From positions 2,542,001 through 2,606,000 of the forward strand of contig NC_090771.1 in assembly GCF_001761485.1 (NCBI RefSeq): DNA of 64,000 nucleotides, read 5' to 3'. The position numbers and the translations under genes are program-made. The notes under the pieces are model-generated. The model saw nothing but the letters and a program-made list of their open reading frames with translations. It made no database searches and was not told the DNA's origin. Shown here piece after piece: positions 55,687-64,000 of the stretch; position 1 is the stretch's first letter, and each line of letters starts with the position of its first letter. The stretch is from Yarrowia lipolytica. Taxonomy: Eukaryota; Ascomycota; Dipodascomycetes; Dipodascales.

Positions 55687-56724
55687 CTACGCCCACATGT
55701 CATCCTCGTCATCGTCCCAGGCAAAGTTTTTGGACTCGGATAGCTTGAGGTGCTCCTCAAACTTGATTCGCAGAGCCTCCTTCTCCTCGGCAGTTGGCTC
55801 CTTGGGTTTTGAGGAAGCAGCTGTCTTTGCAGGAGCAGGAGTAGGCGCCTGTTTCTTAGGTGCCTGTCGTTCTGGGCGTTCCTGTCGCTCTGGCAGCCGT
55901 CCCTTTGGTTTCTTTTCGAACCGCGCGTCCAGTTTTGAGTGGTGGTCGGGTTTGTGGTGGTTCATCGAGTCCCGTCTGACGTGACCGTTTCGAGAGTTGC
56001 GTCGTTCTTTGGGCTCATTATTATGGCCGCTATGGCCGTTGTGGCCGTTATGGCCATTGTGCTGAGGCTGGGTCTGGCTTTCATCCCATTCACGAGTGTG
56101 GCCCATCTTCTTCTGTCGATAGGTCTCCCGCTCTCTCTCACGTAGTTCTCGTCGCTGCTGCTTTGCCACATCGTCGGGAACAGTCTCGAACGGAGCTACA
56201 CGTGCTGACGGAGGTGCTAGGCGTGATCGAAGATCGTTGGCAGATACAGAGCCGTTCTTTTTGTATTCGGAAGCAGGACCTTTGGGAGGCGTACTGATGA
56301 GTGGCACATCCTTGGGGTCGATTTTTGTCTCTGTCTTTGCGTCTGTCTTTGTGTCAATCTTTGCGTCGCTCTTCTTGGCCCATCGTGACTGGCCCAGGGT
56401 CTTCCGGGGACTGGTGGTCGGCGTATGTGGCTCTTCCTCCTTCTTGGGTTCAGGCTTACTAAGACGAGCAGCAAAGGCCATCGCTGCTGGCGACATGGTC
56501 GACGAGTTGTCAACGTCGCTGTCGGACTCTGACGAGTCCTTCTCTGAAAAGACAGAGACTGTCGAAGAGGATACTGGTCTGTCGTTTTTGGAGGGCGAGG
56601 CAGCCGATTTTGCTGATGTTGTCGAGTTCTCAGTTTTGTTGTTCTTGTCTGTGTTGCTTGCGGCGTTTGCTTCCTTCAGCTCTGCCGCCTTTTTCGCCCA
56701 TCTGGATGCCGATAATCCCGCCAT
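55687..56724 (-). CDS. Hypothetical disordered protein with RWAKK repeats, 345 aa
   Basis: Not recognised. The start chosen is ATG 56722-56724 (MAGLSASRWAKKAAELK). The sequence is highly charged and disordered. The motif SRWAKK occurs twice (near residues 6 and 120). An [AE]KIDTKTDAKTETKIDPK repeat tract follows the second copy, then an Arg-rich helix (QQRRELRERERETYRQKKMG) and an HNGHNGHNGHSGH tract. Acidic/aromatic residues close the protein (NFAWDDDEDDMWA). Such composition is common in RNA- or ribosome-associated proteins, but this is inference only. Its promoter (about 1 kb) is shared with the divergent DIA2-like gene. Confidence 0.7.
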   Translation of the reverse strand: MAGLSASRWAKKAAELKEANAASNTDKNNKTENSTTSAKSAASPSKNDRPVSSSTVSVFSEKDSSESDSDVDNSSTMSPAAMAFAARLSKPEPKKEEEPHTPTTSPRKTLGQSRWAKKSDAKIDTKTDAKTETKIDPKDVPLISTPPKGPASEYKKNGSVSANDLRSRLAPPSARVAPFETVPDDVAKQQRRELRERERETYRQKKMGHTREWDESQTQPQHNGHNGHNGHSGHNNEPKERRNSRNGHVRRDSMNHHKPDHHSKLDARFEKKPKGRLPERQERPERQAPKKQAPTPAPAKTAASSKPKEPTAEEKEALRIKFEEHLKLSESKNFAWDDDEDDMWA

Positions 56725-57699
56725 GTTGTGTGTGATATATTGGAGATTTTCTGCGTGTGGTGGAGTGAATGTGGGTTTTGTCAAGTGGTGATTCTCACGC
56801 GCCTTATCAAAATTTCCCACCTGCATTATGCGAGTCAACCTCACAGACCCTTTGGACAATGTCGCAATGCTATACAACAGAACAAGAGCTAGACTATGGG
56901 CACAAAAAGAAGGCTAATCTGAATGTTAAACCAGTTGCTGTCAATTACAGCAGTATGGCTTCCTCATGAAACAATGACATTCCATTCATACCACCTAACA
57001 TCCAGTTCTAGAAGGTCCTCTCTGCTCCCACTGTACAGTATGTACTGTCCTTCTGTTAACTTCTTTTAGCGTGCAGTTTGCCTCACCTTTTTGGGCAAAC
57101 AAATTGATGCTTAGAGTTACGTTATTAGGCTGGTATGGGCTGGCGGTAGAACCTGACAAGCAGTGTGAAAAAAATAAAAAAACAGGAAGAAGCAAACACA
57201 TGTGCCTGAAAGAGACAATAGTGGGGCGATTTCAAGCGTAGAAGTAACCAGAGTAAGAGGCGTACCAGTAGTAAGCGCTCTGTGTGATTGTCTTCTCTAT
57301 CCTTACAGTGATCTGAGGAGATGAAGTGGGCGAGATCTCGCCAGAGTAGCTACAGTAGCTAGATGTTCATGAATGGTGGGATCTGCGTGAGTCAGTCTCA
57401 ACAGACTTTTGAAGGGTCATTATTTTTTCTGTTTTTCCAATTGATGAAATCCCATGTAGCCAATTACAAGGAAGCTTACTAAGCAAGTGATAATTCATTA
57501 AGGAAATCATATTGTAAGACGCTACTGTACAAGCAATGTTTGCTTCCCGTTTTCTCTGTTTTCAAACAGGGCTACTTGTATTACAGCATTATTTAGTGTA
57601 TTCCACACATCATTATCCTCTCCACGCACGTTATCCCAAGCTGGCTCTCACAACTTAATCAATCCCAATCCGTGATGCGTGAAACGCGTCTTCACCACC
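56725..57699. other. Divergent promoter region, RWAKK gene / DIA2
   Basis: Almost 1 kb, no credible ORF. A TACAGTATGTAC motif is at 57034-57045. An upstream ATG at 57675 begins a 23-codon frame overlapping the DIA2 start. Confidence 0.55.
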
Positions 57700-59532
57700 A
57701 TGTCAACACTCGAAGAGCTCAAAGTACTACGCAAAAAGTTGTCTGACGCGCTCAAACGCAGCCAGGATGAAGCCAAGACGCAAAAAATCAAAGAAAACCT
57801 TGCCAAGGTGTACAAGAACATGGCGTCCAAGGTGGCACCTACAGACTTCACCAAAGCCATTGAATACTCCAAGTACGTCATTGATCTGATGCCGACACAA
57901 AGCCCAGGGTACCTGACAATAGGCAAAATTTTGCAGGAGAACAACAAGGATGACGCTGCTTTGAAGATGTACCAGATAGGGCTCAAACGGTGTCCTGAGG
58001 ACGACAAGTTGAGACATGTTCTCAAGAGTCAGATGGAAGTGGTTCAGAGGAGATTGGATAGCAGTTTTAAGCAGGAGAAACCGACACAGACGACCCAGAG
58101 GACTTCAAAATCGTCACTGACGGAAACAGGGAGTCTTACCGAAGTAACGCCAAAGACATGCATAGATCCTATGACCACTTTACCTGCAGAGGTGGTGGAA
58201 AACATCTTCACGCATGTGCCGTTCCGCACCGTTGTGAGAAGCATGCGTGTATCTAAGACATGGCAGACGACCATCGAGAGCATGCGTCATGTTTGGAACA
58301 GCCGGATCAACTTCTCTGCTGCTCCCAAGGACCGTCCTGTGTCCGTCAAGGCTATGGAACGGTACTTCAAGCTGGCCACCAAGGCATCCCCCACAACTGA
58401 CTTGGACGAGCTCAAACACGCCAAAAACAACATCCGTGTCATTAACTTACTAGGCATGCATTCAAAGTCGCAGGAGTACGCCATCAATCAATGGCTGGGG
58501 GCTTTCTGGTTCTCCATCGAAAGGATTAATTTATCTTTGGACGGGATCAACACCATCAAATTTGCATCTCACCTGAAGAAGCGAGCTGAATTGATTCCTG
58601 AACACCGAGCTTCGCCATCGGATACCATCACACATCTCAAGCTGTTCTCAAGCTCTACCAATGTAGATGCTCTTGTCAGAAACATCATCACGTGTATGCC
58701 TAAACTTATATCCTTGGAAGTTATCAACAATCACAACCAGAAAACGCTCAACGTGGTCACCCCAGAGCCCTTCAAGGCTCCTCTCCCACTTTCCCATCTG
58801 AGAGTAGAAGATAATACCATTCCTCCTCGACTAGGGGCAACCTTTGCTCCTAACGCATACAAAGAGATCGCCAGCATCGTCGAACACTGTTCAGACACAC
58901 TGACAGGTCTATCACTGTCGGCCATTCCTATCGAATACACAAGGCCGTTATCAAAGCTGACACATCTGGAATTGGCAACAAGTAACCATCTGATGGAGAT
59001 CCGCTACCTTCCCAACTTCATGGCCAAGCTGCAACACGTGAAGCTTGACAACCATCATACCCCGCATTTCCTTAACTCGTTGAACAAATCAACATCCCTG
59101 CATCAGCTAAAATCTCTGCATTTGGACCTCCTTGGACCTCTGAAGCTTGGATCTACCCTTGTTCCTTCCCGAGTCCATGATCTGTTCAACCTGTCTCTAC
59201 CCAGTCTCGAAACACTGAGCTTTACAAACTACATGTCTAACATTGTTCCTGGCTGGTTTGAGCTGCTCACAGACCGTCTACCCACCCTCGTTCACCTTGA
59301 TCTGACAAACTGCAAGCTTGGAGACATTGAGATGAACGCTCTCACCAAAAGGAACAAGCTAACCAACCTGGAGTTCATTGGATTGAAAGATACACAGGTG
59401 ACTGGACCTTCTTTAATTGCTCTGGCTAAACGCAAAGTCGGTATGGACGTCACTGGCCTGGATATGCGAACAGACACTTTCAGGTGGTTGGCTTATGAGA
59501 GTGGAGTCACTGTGAAGAACGACCAGAAGTAG
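57700..59532 (+). CDS. DIA2: TPR/F-box/LRR protein, Dia2/Pof3 type
   Basis: 610-residue SCF ubiquitin-ligase receptor resembling S. cerevisiae Dia2 and S. pombe Pof3, which act at replication forks (CMG helicase removal, checkpoint recovery). An N-terminal TPR-like helical region (LEELKVLRKKLSDALKRSQ, then AIEYSKYVIDLMPTQSPGYLTIGKILQ and AALKMYQIGLKRCPEDDKLR) spans residues 1-120. The F-box lies at about 163-200 (TLPAEVVENIFTHVPFRTVVRSMRVSKTWQTTI). Leucine-rich repeats follow to the C terminus (LTHLELAT, LKSLHLDLLG, LVHLDLTNCKLG). This TPR, F-box, LRR order is specific to the Dia2/Pof3 group. The start is ATG 57700, with A at -3. An overlapping upstream ORF begins 25 nt before. No intron. Confidence 0.85.
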   Translation: MSTLEELKVLRKKLSDALKRSQDEAKTQKIKENLAKVYKNMASKVAPTDFTKAIEYSKYVIDLMPTQSPGYLTIGKILQENNKDDAALKMYQIGLKRCPEDDKLRHVLKSQMEVVQRRLDSSFKQEKPTQTTQRTSKSSLTETGSLTEVTPKTCIDPMTTLPAEVVENIFTHVPFRTVVRSMRVSKTWQTTIESMRHVWNSRINFSAAPKDRPVSVKAMERYFKLATKASPTTDLDELKHAKNNIRVINLLGMHSKSQEYAINQWLGAFWFSIERINLSLDGINTIKFASHLKKRAELIPEHRASPSDTITHLKLFSSSTNVDALVRNIITCMPKLISLEVINNHNQKTLNVVTPEPFKAPLPLSHLRVEDNTIPPRLGATFAPNAYKEIASIVEHCSDTLTGLSLSAIPIEYTRPLSKLTHLELATSNHLMEIRYLPNFMAKLQHVKLDNHHTPHFLNSLNKSTSLHQLKSLHLDLLGPLKLGSTLVPSRVHDLFNLSLPSLETLSFTNYMSNIVPGWFELLTDRLPTLVHLDLTNCKLGDIEMNALTKRNKLTNLEFIGLKDTQVTGPSLIALAKRKVGMDVTGLDMRTDTFRWLAYESGVTVKNDQK

Positions 59533-60205
59533 TAGTATATAAAGCAATTAGTTTCATTAACAAATGAACAAGTGAATAATGAAAAATCAACAGTACATGG
59601 TACAGGATCCGTACGTACAGGTAGGTGTAGTTAAAAATGAGCGACTTGTTGCAATATTGGCAGAGGGCCAAAAATAAATGGTCCCTAGCAGGATCGAACT
59701 GCTGATCTTCGCGTGGCAAAGAGGCTAACTTCTTATTAGCACGACGCCTTAACCAACTGGGCCAAGGGACCGTCGAATTATTACTCAAAAAATTGGACTT
59801 CCTTCTTATTCCTAAAAATGTGAAATTTCGCCGAAATTTGCTGAAATCTGTCTGAAGGTGCTTTTATTATAATACTCTACGCATTTTATATGTGGAAAGA
59901 TGTTAAAATTCACGCTTACGTATGATTTATGGAACATTACACAAGTTAAAAGTTCAAAGAATGGGTTTAAAATGAAGATGTCGGGCCAGCTTTGAAGAAA
60001 TCGTACTGAACGACATTGATAATACTTACAGGGTAAAGCGTAAGGCTTATAATAATTTAAAGGGCAATTTATCTACCATTTATCGGTCTTACTTCTACAA
60101 GTATCACTATCTTTGACATATGTTATGTTTGAATATCTCATCTATAAGTTACTGTAATATCAAGATCCTATTGTACCTACTGTACAGTACTATAGAGCTG
60201 ATAGC
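59533..60205. other. Intergenic, DIA2 to FDH (contains tRNA-Ile)
   Basis: Short AT-rich flanks around tRNA-Ile; the rest (59772-60205) is AT-rich with one CTACAAGTA-like element near 60104. FDH 3' untranslated sequence probably occupies the right end. Confidence 0.5.
59680..59771 (-). tRNA. tRNA-Ile(AAT), 19-nt intron
   Basis: The mature sequence matches the copy at 5803-5897: acceptor GGTCCCT/AGGGACC, loop CTAATAA with anticodon AAT, T arm AGCAG-TTCGATC-CTGCT. The intron after position 37 is 19 nt, three shorter than in the other copy and altered in sequence. The 3' flank ATTTATTTTT is identical in both copies; the 5' flanks differ. Confidence 0.95.
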
Positions 60206-61321
60206 TTATTTGACCTCGTGCTCCTTGTGCTCCTTGTGCTCCTTGTCGTCACCGTAAGCCTTGGTACCGTAGTGACCGTTGATACAGATGATATCCTGGG
60301 GTCGGTAGTCTTGCTTTCCTGAGAAGAAGACCTCAAGGATTTTCTTGGTGCCCTCAGCGTATCGGCCTTGGGCATCAATAGAAGTACCAGAGATATGAGG
60401 GGTCATGGCGTTTCCTCCACCGTACTTGTTTCGCATTGTTCTCCAGGGGTGGTCCTTTGGGGCGGGCTGAGGGAACCAGACATCACCACCGTAGCCTCGA
60501 ATCTTTCCGGACTCGAGAGCCTCAACAATGTCCTCAGTGACACAAATAGCTCCTCGAGCGGTGTTGACGAGCCAGGCGCCATCCTTCATGTGGGAGATGA
60601 GCTTCTTGTTGAAGAGGCCCTTGGTGGAGGCGTGCAGAGGACAGTTGATGGTGACAACGTCACAGAGAGAGAGCATCTCCTCGAGAGACTCCACTCGTCG
60701 ACAGCCAATCTCCTTCTCGACATCAGCGGGCATGGGCTGGTAGTCGTAGTAGAGCATCTCCATGGGGTCGAAGGGCTTGCATCGCTTGAGGACTCGCTGA
60801 CCGATTCGCCCACCTCCAACTGTACCAATGACCTTACCCTCTAGGTCGTAAGAGTCCTTGGCGACAGCGGCAACGTCCCAGCCACCAGAAATGATCTGCT
60901 CATGAGCAGGGACGAAGTTTCTGACCAGAACAAGCATGGTCATGACAACATGCTCAGCGACCGACTGAACGTTGGAGCCAGTGACTTCAAGGACAGCAAT
61001 GTCTCGGGCGTTGGCGGCATCTAGATCGACATGGTCAGAACCAACACCGGCAGTGATACAGATCTTGAGCTTCTTGGCCTTGTCAATTCTCTCCTTGTTG
61101 ATGTAACCGGGATGGAAGGGGGTAGTGATGACAACATCGGCATCAACAATCTCCTTGTCGAGAACGGAGTCGGCGCCATCCTTAGAAGAGGTAGTTACCA
61201 GGGTATGGCCCTGGGACTCGAGCCAGTCTCGGATACCGAGCTCGTTTTCAGTGCATCCAAGTAGCTTGGGCTCATCCTTGGCGTGGGAGCCGGCGTCGTA
61301 GAGAACAAGAAGGACCTTCAT
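60206..61321 (-). CDS. FDH1: NAD-dependent formate dehydrogenase
   Basis: 371-residue cytosolic D-2-hydroxyacid dehydrogenase family enzyme that oxidises formate to CO2 with NAD+. It aligns end to end with methylotrophic-yeast FDH (364 residues). [10 protein letters not shown] holds the formate-binding Asn/Asp region, [13 protein letters not shown] follows, and the Rossmann motif is [11 protein letters not shown] (GAGRIG in most FDHs). NTARGAICV has the catalytic Arg. TPHISGTS has the catalytic His, then [13 protein letters not shown]. The C terminus adds a short [11 protein letters not shown] tail encoded by 9-bp repeats. The start is ATG 61319-61321. Y. lipolytica has several FDH copies (from memory), so the number in the symbol is nominal. 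Neighbour GLT1 is on the same strand with 1.5 kb between. High codon bias. Confidence 0.95.
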   Translation of the reverse strand: MKVLLVLYDAGSHAKDEPKLLGCTENELGIRDWLESQGHTLVTTSSKDGADSVLDKEIVDADVVITTPFHPGYINKERIDKAKKLKICITAGVGSDHVDLDAANARDIAVLEVTGSNVQSVAEHVVMTMLVLVRNFVPAHEQIISGGWDVAAVAKDSYDLEGKVIGTVGGGRIGQRVLKRCKPFDPMEMLYYDYQPMPADVEKEIGCRRVESLEEMLSLCDVVTINCPLHASTKGLFNKKLISHMKDGAWLVNTARGAICVTEDIVEALESGKIRGYGGDVWFPQPAPKDHPWRTMRNKYGGGNAMTPHISGTSIDAQGRYAEGTKKILEVFFSGKQDYRPQDIICINGHYGTKAYGDDKEHKEHKEHEVK

Positions 61322-62805
61322 TTTAGTTGTTGTTGTAGTTAGATGTAGTGGTTGCTAAAGACTGTGAGTCGATGAAGAAATAATGGATGGTGAGGACCTC
61401 TTTTTATATCTTTTCACAGTCTCCACACCATGTCCTGGGCATTGATCCGCGGTTTGCTCATTGTGCGGCGCATAAATACAAGGTTGGAGGATCCGATTGA
61501 GTTTGTCAACATGTTCTCACTAACTATCTGTATGCTACAGTAACAGCGCATTTAGCGGCTTTAAATGACAAGATAAGTAGGGTTTTTATATAAAAACCCT
61601 TCATTTTTCCGCACGAAAATGTTTATATTTTACTTCATTCCTCCCCATCCAAACTACCACAACTTCAAACACCTCTTTACTCCCCCGCTTTATCCGAGAC
61701 AATCATTTTCGAGCCGCACGACGGAGCCGAATTTCATTTCCAAGCCGCATGACATGACGGATCAAAGGCTGTCAATAATGATGATGCCTTGAAAAGACGC
61801 CTCAATGTGGAGATTTAAGCGAATAGAAAAATATCGTGACGCCATCCAACTCAACAGAATTATTTGCGCCGCTACCTCCCCTGTCTATGTACTTCCTGGG
61901 TCACTTGGAGTCACCATCTGAGTCTCATAAATCCATCTCATCATCTTCACCGACATTTTTTTGTCTTTTGGTACCCTATAATCTGTAGTGGTGTACAGAT
62001 GTGGCACTCAGAAAGTACTAAAACTGTGGATCCCCAGTATATTTAAACGGCGTTGCTTCGGTAAAGCTGGATGACTTTTCAACTAAATTGGTTGACTGGT
62101 TCACCATTCATCCCAAACGTCCATAATATTCTCGATTTTCATTGGCAAGAGTTACTTGTATACTTCAGTCGAATAGCAATGTATTGTGGCTCACCAACAG
62201 GTGAAGCTTACATGAAATACGTTGATGGTGTTATTACATAAATTCTTTCAATGATGAGATGTTCTCTCTTAAAAAGTCTACAGTATAATCCCATACAGTA
62301 GATACTCCATTCTGGCTCTCTCAAGTGGTAAGACATCAGCAACTCTCACAGATATGAGGTCGCCTCTTAACAGAGAAAAAAAGAAAAGCCCGCCGCTGTG
62401 GCAAAAGAATTGCAGCACCTAGGATTCTCGTATGGTCTCCCACTACAATACTAACTAGGCTCTCTGGTGCTTGACTATGGCTGATCGGACGGGAAGCCGT
62501 ATTTTCACCAGGATATGGCCGCAACTATAATGTATGATCCCAAATTGACTCATAAGGTATTGTGTGCTTAGTAACCCATTGAATTAAAGAAACACCACAT
62601 ATTGGTCACGTGATTTTCCTAGAAGACGTCATGACCCTCTCGTACGAATCTGACTACAGTAACAAACACAACTACAGCACAGTTTACAGTATCGTATATA
62701 TCCAGTTACAGTACTTAGTTCAAACTGTACAACCTCAATAACATAATAAGATACAATCAATTAATAATAATAAACAAAATCCTTCACATCCTCCTCACGA
62801 TCCAT
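61322..62805. other. Intergenic between GLT1 3' end and FDH upstream
   Basis: 1.5 kb. The FDH side holds a TTTTTATATC stretch near 61400 and a 22-bp perfect palindrome with central TATATA at 61579-61600. CACGTG is in GGTCACGTGATT near 62607. The GLT1 side is AT-rich (AATAATAATAAAC) and likely 3' untranslated. No gene supported. Confidence 0.55.
61579..61600. repeat. Perfect 22-bp palindrome with central TATATA
   Basis: The half AGGGTTTTTAT is followed immediately by its exact reverse complement ATAAAAACCCT. It lies about 260 bp upstream of the FDH start and is immediately preceded by GATAAGT. Confidence 0.85.
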
Positions 62806-64000
62806 CTATTTGAGCTTGAGATCTCGCTGCTCAATGGAACCGTTACCGGGCAGTCGAGTGCATCCCATAAGGAAGTGATCAACAGCTCGAGCACACTGTC
62901 GACCCTCTTGGATACCCCAGACAACCAGAGACTGTCCTCGTCGACAGTCACCGGCAGTGAACAGGTTGTCCTGGACCTTGTAGAGTCCAAGATCCTTGAC
63001 ATCGCCGGTCTGAGTCTTGATGTTTCCTCGTCCGTCTCGCTCAGCAGCGAGCTCCTGGGCCTCGGGACCAACGAAACCCATGGACAGCAGAACCACGTCG
63101 GCGGGGAAGAACTCCTCAGAGCCGGGAATCTCGCTCATCTGCCAGGCGCCAGACTCAGACTGCTTCCACTCAACTCGAACAGTCTTGATACCCTTGACAT
63201 TGCCCTCTCCGTCGTCAACAAACTCCTTGGACAGGATACCGTACTCTCGGGGATCCTTGCCGTAGTGAGCAGCCACTTCAGTGTGACCATAGTCGACTCG
63301 GAAGATTCGAGGCCACTGGGGCCAGGGGTTGTCCTTGGGTCGAGCAGGGGTAGGTCGTGGAAGCAGCTCGAAGTTGGTGACGGACTTCGCTCCGTGTCGA
63401 GTAGAAGTACCCAGACAATCGTTACCAGTGTCTCCACCACCAATGACAACAACGTGCTTGTCCTTGAGGGACTCTCGAACCTCATCCATGTCACCGTCAA
63501 GCAGAGACTTCGTGTTCCATCGGAGCAACTGCATGGCGAAATTGATGTTGTTGAGAGATCGGTTCTTGATGGGCAAGTCTCGAGGAATGGTGGATCCGAC
63601 ACACAGAACGACAGCATCATTGTCAGCTCGCAGACCAGACACAGAAACTTCCTTGTCCTCACCGACCTCGGTGTTGGTAATAAAAGTGACACCCTCGTCT
63701 CGCATCAACTGGACTCGTCGCTCAACAACCCGCTTGTCCAGCTTCATGTTGGGGATACCGTACATGAGGAGACCTCCAATTCGGTCAGCTCGCTCGTAGA
63801 CAGTCACAGAGTGGCCTGCCTTATTGAGCTGATCGGCAGCAGCCAGACCCGCAGGACCAGAACCAATAATGGCAATGGTCTTACCAGTTCGAGTGGCGGG
63901 GGGCTTGGGCTTAATCCAGCCCTGCTCGAAACCGTGATCGATAATGGCACACTCGATGGACTTGATACCAACAGGGTCCTCGTTGATACCCAGAACACAG
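62806..64000 (-). CDS. GLT1: Glutamate synthase (NADH), C-terminal part
   Basis: The last 397 residues of GOGAT, which makes two glutamates from glutamine and 2-oxoglutarate using NADH. In fungi one large protein (about 2,140 residues) fuses the alpha and beta parts. This part is the beta-like FAD/NAD(P)H domain. [16 protein letters not shown] and EQGWIKP lead into the FAD-binding motif [37 protein letters not shown] follows, then the nucleotide-binding motif [26 protein letters not shown] and the second FAD contact [18 protein letters not shown]. The C terminus closes RDLKLK. The N-terminal amidotransferase and FMN/FeS domains lie beyond the right edge. High codon bias. Runs toward FDH on the same strand. 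Confidence 0.96.
   Translation of the reverse strand, partial: CVLGINEDPVGIKSIECAIIDHGFEQGWIKPKPPATRTGKTIAIIGSGPAGLAAADQLNKAGHSVTVYERADRIGGLLMYGIPNMKLDKRVVERRVQLMRDEGVTFITNTEVGEDKEVSVSGLRADNDAVVLCVGSTIPRDLPIKNRSLNNINFAMQLLRWNTKSLLDGDMDEVRESLKDKHVVVIGGGDTGNDCLGTSTRHGAKSVTNFELLPRPTPARPKDNPWPQWPRIFRVDYGHTEVAAHYGKDPREYGILSKEFVDDGEGNVKGIKTVRVEWKQSESGAWQMSEIPGSEEFFPADVVLLSMGFVGPEAQELAAERDGRGNIKTQTGDVKDLGLYKVQDNLFTAGDCRRGQSLVVWGIQEGRQCARAVDHFLMGCTRLPGNGSIEQRDLKLK

Overview
The window looks like chromosomal DNA of the oleaginous yeast Yarrowia lipolytica, or a very close relative. The clues are the fatty acid synthase alpha protein, low gene density with kilobase gaps, few introns that begin GTGAGT and end CTAACACAG or CTAACAATAG (branch point abutting the acceptor), CGA as the favoured arginine codon in strongly expressed genes, and tRNA-Ile(AAT) and tRNA-Pro(AGG) genes with introns. 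From memory and unverified, FAS2 and GLT1 lie this far apart on chromosome B of that species.

Layout. 0-5.6 kb holds nearly all of FAS2 (+), whose reading frame is broken once here in an Ala/Pro-rich linker. 5.6-16.4 kb holds tRNA-Ile, an acidic membrane protein of unknown function, a JEN-type monocarboxylate transporter, a GAP-type amino acid permease and tRNA-Pro. 16.4-20.4 kb holds TRM8 (-) and dipeptidyl peptidase III (+). 20.4-30.4 kb is a gene desert around a single APSES (StuA/Efg1/Phd1) regulator (-). 30.4-41 kb is denser: a PEX3 paralogue (-), MBA1 (+), YOP1 (-), PEF1 (-) and TTI1 (+). 41-46.7 kb holds two short, highly expressed-looking genes with GPI-type tails in otherwise empty DNA. 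46.7-48.6 kb has a second amino acid permease (-). 52-59.5 kb has an F-box protein (-), a coiled-coil protein (+), an RWAKK-motif protein (-) and a DIA2-like TPR/F-box/LRR protein (+). A second tRNA-Ile, a formate dehydrogenase (-) and the 3' third of GLT1 (-) close the window.

These are ordinary housekeeping and nutrient-uptake genes, each with its own promoter. No operon, gene cluster, CRISPR array or prokaryote-like system is present, and I recognised no intact mobile element. Several genes share divergent promoters: PEX3B/MBA1, PEF1/TTI1, and the RWAKK gene/DIA2. Themes recur without being linked: nitrogen and carbon uptake (two permeases, JEN, GLT1), one-carbon metabolism (FDH), membrane shaping and organelles (YOP1, PEX3B, MBA1) and genome-stability factors (TTI1, DIA2).

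The most interesting signals are regulatory or architectural. Two short motifs (CTACTTGTAG and GTACATACTGTA) are hugely over-represented in the intergenic DNA. PEF1 has a stop-free 57-nt in-frame intron. An overlapping upstream ORF at the DPP3 gene could choose between mitochondrial and cytosolic start codons. FAS2 seems to have a start codon split by an intron. There are also clusters of CACGTG and GATAAG sites.
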